DNA from: Cyclospora cayetanensis
Lineage: Eukaryota > Apicomplexa > Conoidasida > Eucoccidiorida > Eimeriidae
Reading direction: 5' to 3'
Assembly (NCBI RefSeq): GCF_002999335.1
Contig: NW_020312257.1
Span: 1-26,357 of the forward strand
Length of the DNA stretch: 26,357 nt
This document shows positions 10,601-22,805 of the stretch, piece after piece; the stretch's first letter is position 1, and every line of letters starts with the position of its first letter. The notes under the pieces were generated by a model. It was not told the DNA's origin, did not search any database, and saw only the letters and a program-made list of their open reading frames with translations. The translations under genes were made by a program, and so were the position numbers.

Positions 10601-13600
10601 ACTCACCCAGTTGCACGTAGAATAACGTGTGCCAAACTCACACTCGCATCCTCAAGTATATCTCGATGCCGTCTGAAGTTGCAAATGCCCCATCTGGGTC
10701 GGAACGCTTAGTTAATCGCTGTTTTCTGGGTCTGTTAACAGTGTTGGACGATGGCTCTCTACATGGACGACGTTTTGGCATCTAATGCAACCGTTTTCTG
10801 CACTTCCAACTCTTACGACGTGCACTCCAGTTCTTGCGGGCCAAGCAGTGGTACATGAAGGAATGCAGGTGACTGTTTCTCATGCAAAACAATTCTGATT
10901 CTGATATTTTGTGCTTCGGCTGCGGAAATTGAACCAGATTCGGCAAAAGTCGGAGCAACCAAGGGTGGGCCTTTACGTTTGCGCATCTTCAAGAAGGCTG
11001 CAAAGTTCTGTGGGCTCAGGACTGAGAGCGTGTTTTTGATTGCTGAATTTAATAGAATCGCTGATGCCTTAATTGCTTTGCCGAAGAGAACGCAGTCTAT
11101 GAACTGAACAGGGGGGGCTGATGCCGCAGCGAAGTCTCTTTTCAGCCACCTTACAGCTCCTCCTTTCCTTGCGCCGCCTCATTTAGCGCTATATTCCTTC
11201 CTAGCAGCCGATGCAGGGGATGATAGGGTAGGTTTCATTCTCTCCCAACACCCCATGGGTTCTTCATGAGATCGAAGTGTTGCGTGTTGCCTTAAAGCTT
11301 TACGAAAGCGAACAGCGGTTTCCATGGTAGGAAAACACACTAGGTGGTGGAACGGGGTACGGAACGATGATAACAATATTTATAGGAATGTCACTTTGTT
11401 ATCTATCAGTGCACCCCACGAAATTTCATAACTTTAATAATCTTGGCGTTGTTCACTGGCCTAGGCGTTTCGTACAGGATGGCTTTCCAAGCAAGTACAT
11501 CACACGCATCACTAACGTTGTTGACGATACAATATCTGCATTTAAATGTAGGCCGTGGATGCAGTATAGTTAATTCTCAGCCTCAACAGAGGCCCAAGGG
11601 GGCGCATAGGGAGAAAGTACCTGAGAGAGCCTGCATGTAAATCAGAATGTTGTGAACACCCTAACAATGGTAAACCGGAACATTTTAAGAAATAGAGGTA
11701 GGCGATGCTGCATATTTTAGGCAGAGCACACGCCGTACATTGCCCTCCTACAATGACCGTACCATAAGGAGCAAATGTTTCTCCTTACGGGGGAATACAA
11801 AGCGAGGCGCATTTCTAACCGCCTGTTTAATTATGTGTACTTGCCCACACTTTCGGTCATCATACTTTTCAATTAATCATAACCTTATTGACGCATCCAA
11901 AAAATGTTCGACTTACACATCATACGCTTACATCAGCTTGCAGGCCGGCATCCGTCTCGAATAGAGATGGCACAGCCGTCGACTCCCTTTCCAGAGGGTT
12001 TCCTCTTCAGGCTGCTGCCGAAGAAAAACAGATTATTGGACTACCAGTTTAATTGATTTAAAGCAGACATGTTTTGGGGAAATCCTGACATTATCCCGCA
12101 TTCACACCAAGTGGATGAGCGGAGAACAGCTGGGTCGAACCATGCGGTGCTAACAACTATAGCACTCCGTGTATGGTGTCGACAGGGAGCCACCTACCTA
12201 ATACGCGGTATAATCTCAGTAGAAGGTCATTCAATGTTTCCTCAAGAGCTCCAGCCCTTCCTGCCTGCAGCTCTCCGAGTTCCTGATACGATGGGACACG
12301 AAAAGTTCAGTTTCACCGTTTTTGCACTTTGCATATTCCGTTTGTTGTACATTTCCTCTAGCGCGCATGCACACATCGTTGCCTTATTGTATGGATGGGC
12401 TTGGAAATATAAGATATACGGATGTACGGACTAATTTTTAGTTACCACTGTAGTTGAAAGTGCCGCAGTACACCATAGCACGGTTCGCTCCTTCGACGTG
12501 CCCCCTAGTTTCCGAGGCGTATGGGTGAAGTGAGTGCGGGATAGAGAGCGCTCTTAGGAACTACACTAGGCCTGACTTTTCAGATCTCGGCTGTAGACAT
12601 CCTAAAAACTGTGGAGTACGTCAGAAAACGTGTACATCTGCTATCCCCATGTGCACGATCAGGTTTATCTCCTCTTTAAATGGCATAAGCCTGGGCTGAA
12701 GGAGGTAACTAGCAGCATGAGTGCCGGTAGCAGGACTCCCCGAGTAGTCTGGAAAGTCACTTAGTCTCTGGGTCCCCCAAATACGTCCGCAGCAGAGACC
12801 CGTGCTTTTCGCGTGCTACCATGCCATGAAATTAATGCAGCGTACGGACACCCGAACCACACAGCCAACTGTGGTAAATTCTTGCTAAAATACAGGAAAC
12901 TGTAGAGGTAACAGTTTAATAATGACCCATTTAACGCAGTACGCTCCACGGGGGCCCTGCAATGCCAGCGGTGGGGCGCCTGGAAGGAGGGGGCTATGGA
13001 AGTATATCATCTGTCGGATAGTGCAGCACTCCCCCAAATTTGATATTATAGAGTCATCCTGGTGGTTGAAGGGAGAGAAGGAAGAAGAGGCCTGTCATCT
13101 GACGCACTATGGCCACCGCAGCCCCACGACCCAGCCACATGCGTTCCTACAAGAACGCCCAACGTTTTCCCGGAACCCTCGAGAGGTATATTTGTACCGA
13201 TTTCCTCTTTAATTCGGATGGTTTTAATGGGTTTTCCGAATAAGTAGCCGCCACAATGGATGAAATGAGAGGTTAGCCGCGCTGCATTTTCTTGGTGTCA
13301 CTACATCTCGTGCAATTGCCAGAGCGGTGGCCTTCTTCTTTGGTGGCCCATTTTTTCTTCGCTTTCATTGATGCTTGTCGCTGGGGCTACGCTGCTTCAT
13401 GTTCCGGGGGCTTCAGTTCGCCCGGGGCACCTCAAGACGGGATGCAGTAGCTTGAGGGAGGGCTCTTTTCGTGCATCCAGCGATTGCGTCATGGCTGATC
13501 TTCTGCATGCACCATGGTGTGCGTGCGACTGACAGTGGGTGGGGTTGATATTTGCCTCGTAGCTCACGAGGTGTCCGCAACTACCTCCATGCTTGTAGGG

Positions 13601-13628
13601 GTTGCCATTTTGGGTGCAGGATGTATAT
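7684..13628. other. Gene-poor region, nothing recognised
   Basis: Nearly 6 kb in which I can support no gene. The longest open frames are 8415-8831 (+, 138 codons) and 12069-12434 (+, 121 codons). Neither has recognisable motifs, and both could arise by chance at this base composition. A hydrophobic minus-strand frame at 9316-9555 is also unassigned. I see no tRNA-like cloverleaf, no long tandem repeats and no transposase or reverse-transcriptase motifs. The sequence just before 13629 should hold the LUC7 promoter and 5' UTR. Short spliced or rapidly evolving genes and non-coding RNAs cannot be excluded. Confidence 0.5.
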
Positions 13629-16146
13629 ATGCATTTCTTCTGTGCAGCGACGCTCGACTCCCTCATGGGGAGGGACCGCAATGAATACGGTGCAAATGCG
13701 AAGAAGGGTACTTCGTTCAAGGGGGAGACCGTAAGTGTTGTCATCCTATGTATGTCTGTACAGGATTTTAATGCGTTTGGAGAGTAGTTGGGGACGTGTG
13801 CTCACGTTCTCTGCTCGTAATTAAGGGAGGCGCGAGGGCATCAGGATGGGGATGCAAGAATTAGGGCTGGGCGCTTGTTGTTTCTCAGATATGCAAGTTC
13901 TTCTTGTTGGACTTCTGCCCCCATGATCTGTTCCCGAACACCCGCGTTGATCTTGGCCCGTAAGCTTTGGGGTTATCCGCATTGCTTCGTTTGTCAGGAT
14001 CGGCTTCCACTGGCGCATTCGGAGCGCGCCGTGTCGCAGCCACATGGTGCATGCTCTGTGACTGTGTTTTCGTATGCATGTCTTTGCGTAGGTGCGACAG
14101 AGAGCATCGCGCCGATCTTAAGGTTGCTTTTGAAACGGATCCTGAGCGGGAGTTTTACCAGGCTCTGTTTGAAACGGAGTTTGCACGTACGCCTCACGGA
14201 TATGCTTCAGACAGTCTGATTTATCAGTTTCCTCGTGCGCACGCATCGATGCTAGGCTAGTGGGGCGAGTATGTGTATCGGGAGGCCCTTGGGGATTAGG
14301 GTGTGTATGCAGGCTACCTGCAGCGCCTTGTAGATCAAATGGAAAACCGAATCAAGAGGGTTCAGCAACGAATCGATGCCAATAACCAACCAGTGGAGCT
14401 TAGCAAAGAGAATGAAGAGCGGTACATTAGTAGACATAAGTGAATGCGGATGCTGCACTCTCACAACCCGCTGCCCAAGGGGCTTTGCTAGAAAATCTCT
14501 AAATCTGGTGCACGGCCAGAGCTGTCAGGTCGCCTCTGGTCGTATCGACCACTAGAAACGGACTGTCAAGGTTCGAGGTTACGGGGCAAAGCGTTTGGGA
14601 GCGATGCACAGCGTTGGACGGGAGTGTCGTGTGTTGCTGCGTTTTGTGGGTAGCGTGAACTCGATGAATGCAGAAATCTCGGAGCTTCTCAAGCAGCAGG
14701 ATGAGGCGGGCTCAAAGGTAACCTCTCTTGAAGGTTTTGGGTCTAGGTAGAGGCAGTTTCGTAGCTGGCATGCCGTGCGAGAAATTTATCCAGCTAAGGC
14801 GAGTGGGGGGTGTAGGGCTGAGGATGCGGGTGTTTTGGTGTCTTCAGGGAGACATCGATGCTGCGGAAAAGTTGAATGAGAAGGTTGCCTTTCTTCAGCG
14901 CGAAGTGTCCAGGTTCGCATACCCCTTAAACTCGAGACCGTACAGTTGTGCTTGCTAGCGTTTGTGTGGAGGCTTGGCAGGAGGCTGTCGGCTTAGGGGT
15001 AGGAGGGACAAGTGTTTTTTGATGCGTTTGCAGACTAAAAAACCCGAATGCGGATATAGCTACCATTCGGGAGTCGCAACTACGGGTAAGCCTTTTCAGC
15101 AGCGTTGGGTCATATGTATCAGCACTTCAACCCAACGGTTTGGTGGTCACGTCTCTGTAAGCGTTTATTGATCGTCTGTTCTAGCGGGCTCTCGAGGCGC
15201 TTCAAAATATAAATTATGTGATTGCGCGTTCGTGCATGCGCAAAATCGAGTGCCCTGCCTCCAGTTGTGGTACCTTCTGACTGGCTGTTGGGCGCTATAT
15301 AATGTGCGTCTGAGTATCTCTGTGCGTGTATGTATGTGCATGTGTATGTGTATATGTGTATGTGTATATGTGTATGTGTGTGTATGTGCATGTGTATGTG
15401 TGTATGTGCAGGTTTGCGCAACTTGTGGAGCGATGCAGTCTACAGGTGACGCTATGTGCAGATTCGAGTCGCACGTATCTGGGAAGCAGCACCGGGGTTG
15501 TGAGCGCATCAGGTCGAAGTTGGCGGCCCTCAAGGAGACGGAGGCGGAACGGGAGGAGGTTTTGAAGAAGTATCAAGGGAAGCAGGCCGAAGTAGCTGCT
15601 GCGAATACCCTTAGCCTAAAGCGCGAAGCAGGGCAGCGCGATCGAGAGCTTCAAGCGGATAGGGAGCGGGAACGAGATAGAGAGGAAAGGGGCAGTGGCC
15701 CACCGAGATATAGGCGTTCGAGGGAGGGGGGGCACGGGGGTCCACCCTCTGAATACGCGTCTAGCAGGGACAGGCGGCGCGAGCGCGAGCGCGATAGGTA
15801 CTACAGTAGCAGAGATAGGGAGCGAGAATATCGCGATAGGGACTATAGGGCCCATAGAGATAGAGAGTACAGCGGCCGAGACAGAGACCGCTACCGCAGT
15901 GGGGAGCGAGATCGCGAAAGAGAAAGGTCGCGGTACAGCACGAGCTACCGATCGCGCGATCGCTCTCGAGACAGATCCCGTGAGCCTATATACCGCAGCA
16001 ACGGTTACCAACGAGAGGATTCCCATAGAGAAGGCGGATCAACCCCAGCGAAAGGCAGCGACAGCCGCGGAGACCCTAGAAACGCCTTGAAGTCGTTTGT
16101 ACATGCTGGTCAATCCGGCAGCGGCAGGATGCCAGATCACGAGTAG
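13629..16146 (+). CDS. LUC7: LUC7-like U1 snRNP-associated splicing factor, 8 exons
   Basis: LUC7 proteins associate with U1 snRNP and help choose 5' splice sites. Proposed exons are 13629-13730, 13889-13959, 14092-14186, 14313-14421, 14654-14717, 14848-14912, 15034-15085 and 15412-16146; every junction is GT-AG with matching phase, giving about 430 aa. The N-terminus carries LDSLMGRDRN, the family's opening motif. Zinc finger 1 is C36-x7-C44-x14-C59-x3-H63, containing FCPHDLFPNTRVDLGPC. A coiled-coil segment follows (YLQRLVDQMENRIKRVQQRI to about residue 169). Zinc finger 2 is C188-x2-C191-x15-H207-x5-H213 (SHVSGKQH). The C-terminal tail is an Arg/Asp/Glu/Ser-rich RS-like domain with tandem RDRE/RSRD units. 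The start is the in-frame ATG giving MHFFCAATLDSLMG. A possible acceptor at 13647 would instead imply a separate tiny first exon. It is convergent with CCT5. Confidence 0.95.
15321..15411 (+). repeat. UG-repeat (TGTATG/TGTGTA) ending at the LUC7 last-exon acceptor
   Basis: About 90 bases of imperfect (TG)n with TGTATG and TGCATG units fill the 3' end of the 326-nt last LUC7 intron and run directly into the acceptor GTGCAG|GTTTGC. They occupy the place of a normal polypyrimidine tract. The repeat is in the sense orientation of the transcript. Confidence 0.9.
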
Positions 16147-16814
16147 AGAAGCACGCATGCGGATTTGATTTCAGTTTGGATTTTGGGCTTTAGAAGAGAC
16201 ATTGCGGCGATTTGCGAACATTGTCCACTTAAGGGAGATTCATTTTTCACGCTCTGAAATTCGCTGGGACAGCGGAACAATCTTTTGCTGTGGCCCATCC
16301 ATCTCGTCCTTTTCTCTCTGCCGCTCTGGCGGCTAACCATCCCTCCGCTGTTGGCTCTTAATATGCCTTGCACTTTCGTCTCTACTCCTCTGGCTTCAGC
16401 AGTCGTTTCAGGGATCGTGACCCCACACCTAGGCGGCCCCTGAGGCTTTCCTCATATGGCTGTACGCTCCCCGTTTTCTTTCTGCACTCGTCACTAGCCA
16501 CTTGAAACACCCGCTTCACAATGCACCTCCCGCCTCTCGACTCTAACTCGCCTCGTCTCAGTGCGACCCCTTGGTCTGGCAATCTTTTCTGGGCCCTTTC
16601 TCTCCCCGTGCCGGAAGGAATATGCCTAGGCACCGCCACGTATAGGGTCATGTGTATGAGCGGCGTTGTGTTAGAGTTCGGTCATTAGGCCCCAAGGAAA
16701 AGCATTTAGCTTAAGGCCACAGCGCGAAACGGGGTCTACTGTCAGTTCCCAGGTCGTCTAGCAGCACCTGCTAGTGCTAGTGCAACAATACAGCCACGTA
16801 GAACCTCCCATGCT
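16147..16814. other. Convergent intergenic region between LUC7 and CCT5
   Basis: 668 bases between two stop codons that face each other. It should contain both 3' UTRs and polyadenylation signals. Minus-strand open frames at 16137-16373 and 16382-16651 have no family features and no splice link to CCT5, which terminates cleanly at 16815. I see no RNA gene. Confidence 0.6.
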
Positions 16815-19800
16815 CTACTCGTCGTTGGGTGTAATAACGTCGTCAATCTTTAGGATCATCTTCACCACCTGCGCACGAACAAAACTCTGAGCAGCTAGGT
16901 GTATATTCGAAGAACCGTCCGTTTCGAATTCTTGCGGAGTGGAATACCCCTGGTGCTAACTTCTTGATCCCCGAGGGATGTAAATACGCGCGCGTACACC
17001 CCATATCTGAGTGTAGCGTCGAGAGAGGTGCTACGAAGGCGGGCTCCCTCTCTAGTGAAGTGTTTGAGACAAATACTGATATTCGTCATGGTCTCCATGA
17101 ACCCACCTGTGTGGCCAGCAGAATCTGCTGCTGTTTGGATGCGAAGGGCTCCCAAACTTGTTGCTGGCGCATGTCGTTCGTACCCTGTGCACACACAAAC
17201 GATAAAATGGGGGGTTTACGCCCTTTAGTGGCGGGTGTAGTCTGGCAAAACAAAGCATCCGTCTTCTTTTCGCGCTTAATCCCACCACTGTGTCCATAAC
17301 TTTCTGCAGCCTCTGCCCCGCCTACCCCGTGTGCAAATCACACCCGATCAGCTTCCGTGGAATGTGTACGTCTATGTACGTATATGCGCGTGCGTCTCAC
17401 GGTTTGCATGCAATCGATTCCGTAGTAAGGACAGTCTTGCTGCTGCTGCATGGCCTTGACACGCTGTACTTCTTGGATGGCACTAAGGCCAGAGTTTGCG
17501 GCCAGAGCTTCAGCAACTCCGAGCAACGCCTCCCCGAATGCGCGAGCTGCATACTGAGAGACGGAAGGGATTCTGTCTGCGGCCGCTTCAACTGCTCTTG
17601 CTGCAGCAATCTCCGATGCGCCGCCCCCCGACACCACTCGACCATCCCTCACGAGGGCACTGACCACACAAAGTGCATCGTGCACCGAACGCTCCGCTTC
17701 AGCAACTACCATTTGATTGCCCCCGTAGACCACCAGCGTGACGGCTCGTGAGTTGCTGCAGCCTGAGTCGGAAGAGCACCCACAACGCGAGCGCCATAAG
17801 GCAAGAACAAGCGAGAGCGACGCCAGAGAAACACAGAACCGCTACCCCCCACCACGGCACACCTACGGAGCAGCCCAAACCCTTGCCCATGCTATTCCAT
17901 CTGTCGCTCCCTGCTTCGAGGCACCAGCATCTAGCCACGCAGGAAGAACAGCGCTCGCAGCAGCTAATCTGCCGTCGGTGTACCTTCTATCACGATCATC
18001 TTGTCACCCATAGTGCCCGTGCAGATCTCTCTTATGCAGCCTGCCCTCCCAAGTTTGCTCGGCTCAAGTTCTGAGACTCGAGGAACAATTCGGCCTTTGC
18101 TTGCAATGGCAACGAGCTCCAGCTCTACGCCTCCCACCCAACGCACCGCTGGCACGCCCTCGGCCAGGAAGAGGTGGTTGGCTTCGTCGTCAAAGCCCCA
18201 CTGGCATATCACCTTAGGCAGAGACAGAGGAGCCGAGCAGCATGCACGACACAGAAACTCTGTGGCAGCTGTCCATGGATGGAGTTATCACGGGCTGCAA
18301 AGGAATTCTCTGCAATGCAGCCACACGGCACCAGCAGAAAAAAGCCTATTCTAGCAGAAACGAGGCCCGAAAAATGTACTGGAGGTGGTACGCACAAAAT
18401 TAGCGCCAGCTTCCTTGACGCGCTGAATCATATCCTTGAAATACTGCTGTTCGGCGGCCTGAAGCTTTTTGTAGTCTTCCGCATTCTTGATGTCTAGCTT
18501 GTGCTTGGTTTTCGGCTTGGGAGGCTCGAACGGACAGGTGAGGATTGCGATACGCGCATCATTAATTTCTTTTGGCATCTGCGAATGGCTCAAATCCTTG
18601 TGAAGCACAATTCCCCGAACTAGGGTCGACTGTTCAAGAAGGCCACCAGCGCGGCCGTCCAACTGCAAACGGGCAAAAAAACATGGTTGAAATCGACACC
18701 ATCATCATCCTCGAATATCCCCATGTACTGACACCCCAAGGACCTCCAAGGCGCAAAGACACTCTGCATGACGCACCCCCTAGCACATCGGCCCACCCGT
18801 TCAAACCAGTCAAAAAAGCGTTGCTAAAGGGATATTCATACACATCCACACGTGAATGCACATATATTCATGCATACACACACACGCCTACACGCACATA
18901 GCCTCGCCCCCTTTCCACCCTCCCTATGTCTACAGTCTAAAGAATTAGGATTTCGATTTTGAGGGTATATGACCTTGATCATGTCGAGATTCACGTCCCG
19001 CCTTTCCTTATCAGCCACCGCAAGAACAGCTTCAACGCACAACTCCGCGAGGCGCTCCTTGCAGCTGCTAACCACTTTGGAACCTAGTGCCGTCTTGGCT
19101 GTCTGCCGCCTGTCAAGACACCACACAGGAGGCTTGCAGGTGCAACGCTCTCCAAGACTGTATCCCATAAAACCCCCGAGACGCATCTGTCCGCTTTAAG
19201 ACATAATCTCCACCACTGACAGACGCCTCCAACTCCATCTGTTGGCTCCCCTTTCGGCCCCTTTTCGCCCTCCTTCCCGCAAGTAGCTCTCGTAGACGCA
19301 TCGTAACCTCAAAAAAGGCCCCTCCCTCCATACATGCGCATGAAGCACGAACTCAATTCTTGGAGAACAGTAAGGGCGCGTCAAAAAAACCGCAGTATCA
19401 GCCAAGAGGACGCATGCTCTCTCTTACAGAAGATCCTGATCCTTGTCCAAAACGTCCTTCTGGATCGCCGCCTTCTCAAGGGCTTCAACTGCAATCTGCG
19501 CCGCCGCTTCAAAGCCGTCAGCAATGCGAAGCGGGTGCAGTCCCTTCTCTATTAGACGTAAGGCCTCCGATAGCAAATTTCCTTGACATAAAAGACAGCA
19601 ATAAAAAAAAAACATCATCGGGAGGCACAAGGTGCACGGAGGCTGGCCTCGAGACAGCGGTCAGAAATCGCTTGCGCAGCGCATACGTCAGACAGCTCCG
19701 GAGACGTACTAACTAGGGGCCGCTTTTTACGGCCTTTCGCCTAGACTTACCCGCAAGGATAACAACTCCAGTAGTGCCATCACCGATTTCTGCATCCTGG

Positions 19801-20589
19801 GAACGCGACAACTCCACAAGTAGCTTTGCGCACTGATGCTTGATCTGCAAAACAGGTGCATGCGCAAAAAGATCGGAAGTCTTAGCCCGCGGTCCACTGC
19901 CTTTCGAGGCTGCACACTTCGTAAAAAAAGCGAGCGCCTTCGTACAATGGAATGTGGCAGTGTGGAGGGTTCCCCCTCCCCGTTGGCGCTGAGAAGGGCT
20001 GCTGCTTTTTGCAGACCTCTTTCTGAGCAACGCTACAGCCAGTGCTGAGGGCCCTTAAGGCAAGACACGAACGCTAGCTGAAAAAAATGGCCTCGAACGT
20101 AAGATAGGGGGCCTTACCTGCATTTTATCCAAAATACAGGCGCCGTCATTCGTCACGGTGATGTCTCCGTCGGGGCCTACCACGAGTTTATCCATGCCCT
20201 TAGGACCCAATGAGGAACGCAGAGAATCTGCCACGGCTTTTGCAGCCGTTATGTTAGCCTAAGAGCACCGCAAGCATCGAATCTGGACGAACTGCAAGCA
20301 CTTTGGCGTCGTCAAGGGGTACATGCGAGACTACACCCCGGGTATTGTGCTGAAGAAGCCCGCAATACGAGTCCTTTTGAGCGAGCCAGAAAAGGAAAGG
20401 AAGCGCTGCCCCCCTAGCAAGATTGTTCGGTGCGCAGAAGGCTCTTTGTCACGCTTTGAGAGAACCCTCTCCCTTTTTGTCGTGTGCAGAGCTTGCCTTG
20501 TGCGCATCGACACCCTTGAGGCGTTTCTTCTCTTCCTGCTCCCGCAGTATGATGAAGGGATTGCCGAACTCATCCGTGGCGATATTCAT
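16815..20589 (-). CDS. CCT5: T-complex protein 1 subunit epsilon (CCT5), complete, 10 exons
   Basis: Group II chaperonin subunit of cytosolic TRiC/CCT, which folds actin, tubulin and other clients using ATP. Exons on the minus strand are 20589-20497, 20258-20118, 19844-19751, 19581-19428, 19109-18974, 18662-18396, 18212-17984, 17762-17401, 17184-17107 and 16868-16815. All phases agree and give 535 aa, close to the usual 540. Nucleotide-binding motifs are intact: LGPKGMDK (48-55), TNDGA (67-71), GDGTTG (99-104), HDAL (399-402) and SGGGASEI (416-423). Epsilon-specific landmarks include the start [23 protein letters not shown]-like [59 protein letters not shown] and the end [12 protein letters not shown]. 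Intron 1 has a GC donor. The gene is divergent from the NO VEIN-like gene and convergent with LUC7. Nothing appears truncated. Confidence 0.98.
18836..18898 (-). repeat. UG-rich low-complexity stretch in CCT5 intron 5
   Basis: On the plus strand this is a CA-rich run with short ATGCATA interruptions. In the CCT5 transcript (minus strand) it reads as UGUGUGUGUAUGCAUG-type sequence inside the 311-nt intron 18973-18663. It is simple sequence with no coding signature. Confidence 0.8.
20259..20496 (-). other. GC-AG first intron of CCT5
   Basis: Exon 1 ends GACGCACAAG-type sequence followed by AAG|GCAAGC, and exon 2 begins after TCTTAG|GCTAAC. This joins RLKGVDAHK directly to [19 protein letters not shown], which matches the CCT epsilon family with no gap or insertion. 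No GT near the boundary gives the right phase. AAG|GCAAG fits the strong consensus expected for functional GC donors. Confidence 0.85.
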
Positions 20590-21922
20590 TTTCTCTGAAA
20601 AGCACAGACACCTGCAAATTTCGGACCCCACCCTATGAACCCCCCAAAAGCTCAACCGCAGGCTTGACGGATTCGAGAGGGAAGCGCCTGTCTACGAGAT
20701 CGCCCCTTTTATCCACCACTCCCCGAGCGTTTATTCCACCATGCAAGGTGACGACCAGTATGTCGTCTGTCTTGACACCCGGAAAGCCGTGTTTCATGAA
20801 CGATAGAGCGCATGCAGGGGTCCCACGGCCATTGCCGGTCTTCCCGCGCAAAGCGAGAAACAGCATGTCCACTCAGCAGACTCAACGCAAGTCTGTGGTT
20901 TAAGTTTTAGCGCTGCAGCCTTGAAGCTCTTTGCAGCGCGGGAAAGCCGACACATCGACGTACGGGCCGTGGAGTTAGAAATCCTCAGTGGTGCATGAAA
21001 AGACCCCTCAAATCAGGCACAAGCCGAGGAGTTCAGACAGCTCGGCCCTCAAAAACACTCGCAACTATCGAACACAACCAGTCTGCCTTTCAAAGTAGAG
21101 ACAAACCGACTCGCATCGCAGCAGAACGGCAACAACTCCCTCCCAGGGTGGGAGTGAGAGAGAGGCCCGCAGAGCTTCTACGGGGCTGGAGGGCGGACTG
21201 TGCCCTCCTTACTTATTCTTGAAATCACTGCTACTAATCTTAAACCCTTAACCGCAAGATATTGGCATGCTCTGTTAAGTTCACTCGCGCCTTTTCGCGT
21301 CTGCCTAACCCGCGTTGAGGTTTCTGGCCTCACTCGGGAGCTCCCACGGAGAGGGTCTCCTGACAGGTAAGCCACGGCAGAGGACGGGAAGCGCGTCGCT
21401 GTTTTACACGCAAAAACGCCAACTGAAAGACTCAAGACTTGCGGCAGCTGAGCGCCACGTGCGAAGCTCTACACCCTCCATGAGTATCGCAGTCCAAGAC
21501 ACACGAGAAACAGCCAGAGTGATCCAGGGGATTTTTGCCGCGGCCTCTCCAAATTTCGGGTGTCGCTACTACTCTTTTCCTTTTCAGTACTTAAAAACGG
21601 AGCCAAGGGCCTAGACCGTTCACGCGTTTGTCAACTGATCCCCCCTTACAACCTCGAAGAAAGGGCGCTATCCGAGCTCGTGTAGTCGTGGAATGCCCGA
21701 CTTGGCAGCGAAACTCATCATGAAGGAGTGCCACCACGCTCTTCTGTGTGGCTTGCCACGGGTCTAGTGCATGAACCGCCATAATGAGAATCATCAAAGG
21801 AGCTTCAGCAGGCGTTCATAAGGCCTCACCAGCACCGCAAAAGAAGGGCTCTTCCTAATGATGATGCGTGGAGCGTACAAGTGTGCCAAAAAGCACTCAC
21901 CCACAACGACGCCTTCTGCTGT
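20590..21922. other. Divergent intergenic region between CCT5 and the NO VEIN-like gene
   Basis: About 1.3 kb between two start codons pointing away from each other, so it should hold both promoters and 5' UTRs. Short frames occur at 20633-20872 (-), 20995-21222 (+) and 21315-21614 (+) with no recognisable domain. A GCATGC palindrome lies at 20810-20815; TGCATGC-type elements have been reported in apicomplexan promoters, but one copy proves nothing. An unrecognised 5' exon of the downstream gene could lie here. Confidence 0.5.
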
Positions 21923-22749
21923 ATGTACACCATGGGTGCAGATGCCTGGGTAATGGTTGGCTGGGGCCATGATGCTCCTGCTGCCGCGGGGGGGAGTCTG
22001 CACGGTCCATTGCTCGGCGGAGTTGCAAAGAGCTTGCTGCTGCTGCTGCAGCATCAGATGCTGCATGCCAAGGAGAGGCAACAGCAACAGCTGCATTCAG
22101 AAAGCCCGTGCTGCAGCGGCTGCTGCGGCAACCGATGCAGGTTCGGCTGTACTGCCCCTTGCCGTGTGCCCGAACAGCACCAAGAAGCAGCAGTGGCTGC
22201 TGCTGCTGCACTTCTGCAAAGAGTGTCTGTGCATCCCGTGCAGCTACTGCTGCGTTCAAACCGCCCCACAAGGGAGGGCGCAAGGCCTCTTCAGGGGTTG
22301 CTGCTGCCTGCTGCAGAAGCCAGGCAGTGGCGTCAAGAGCAGCAACAGCAAGAAGAGCAGTGGCACTTGGTGCCTGAAGAGGGTCGCGCCTCTTCCCTAG
22401 TGGCATCAAACGAGCTGATTCTGCTCTTAGACAGCTCGGCAGCAGTCCCCTCAGCGACGACCACTGCCCCTGCTTCTGCGGTAGATGCTGCTGCTGCATC
22501 CGTGGAAGCAATTGCTGCAGAACTGGCTGGCCCTGTTGCGCTGCTGCTGCATTCCCACGCCTCGCATGCTGCACGTCTCAGCAGCAGTAGTGGCACGCAG
22601 TGCTGCTGCTGCTGCATGACGCTGCTGGCGGAAAACTGGTTGCCCCTCTTGATCGGCAGCAGCCTGCAGCAGCAGCTCCTCCTGCTGCGAGCGCAGGGCA
22701 TCCATGCAGCAGCGGCCAATTTGATGCAACAGCCAGCACAGCAACAGCT

Positions 22750-22805
<56 letters not shown>

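Noticed and set aside
13507..13516. Tiny alternative first exon for LUC7 (ATG CAC CAT G with a GTGTGC donor)
   Set aside because: It is in phase with an acceptor at 13647, but the uninterrupted in-frame ATG at 13629 gives a more family-like N-terminus without needing a 10-nt exon.
15616..16026. Open frame of 136 codons on the minus strand
   Set aside because: It is the antisense of the repetitive RS-like tail of LUC7; the sense frame has the zinc finger and is spliced to the rest of the gene.
20633..20872. 79-codon minus-strand frame just upstream of CCT5
   Set aside because: It starts at GTG, shows no recognisable domain and most likely lies in the CCT5 5' UTR or promoter; kept only as a remark in the intergenic entry.
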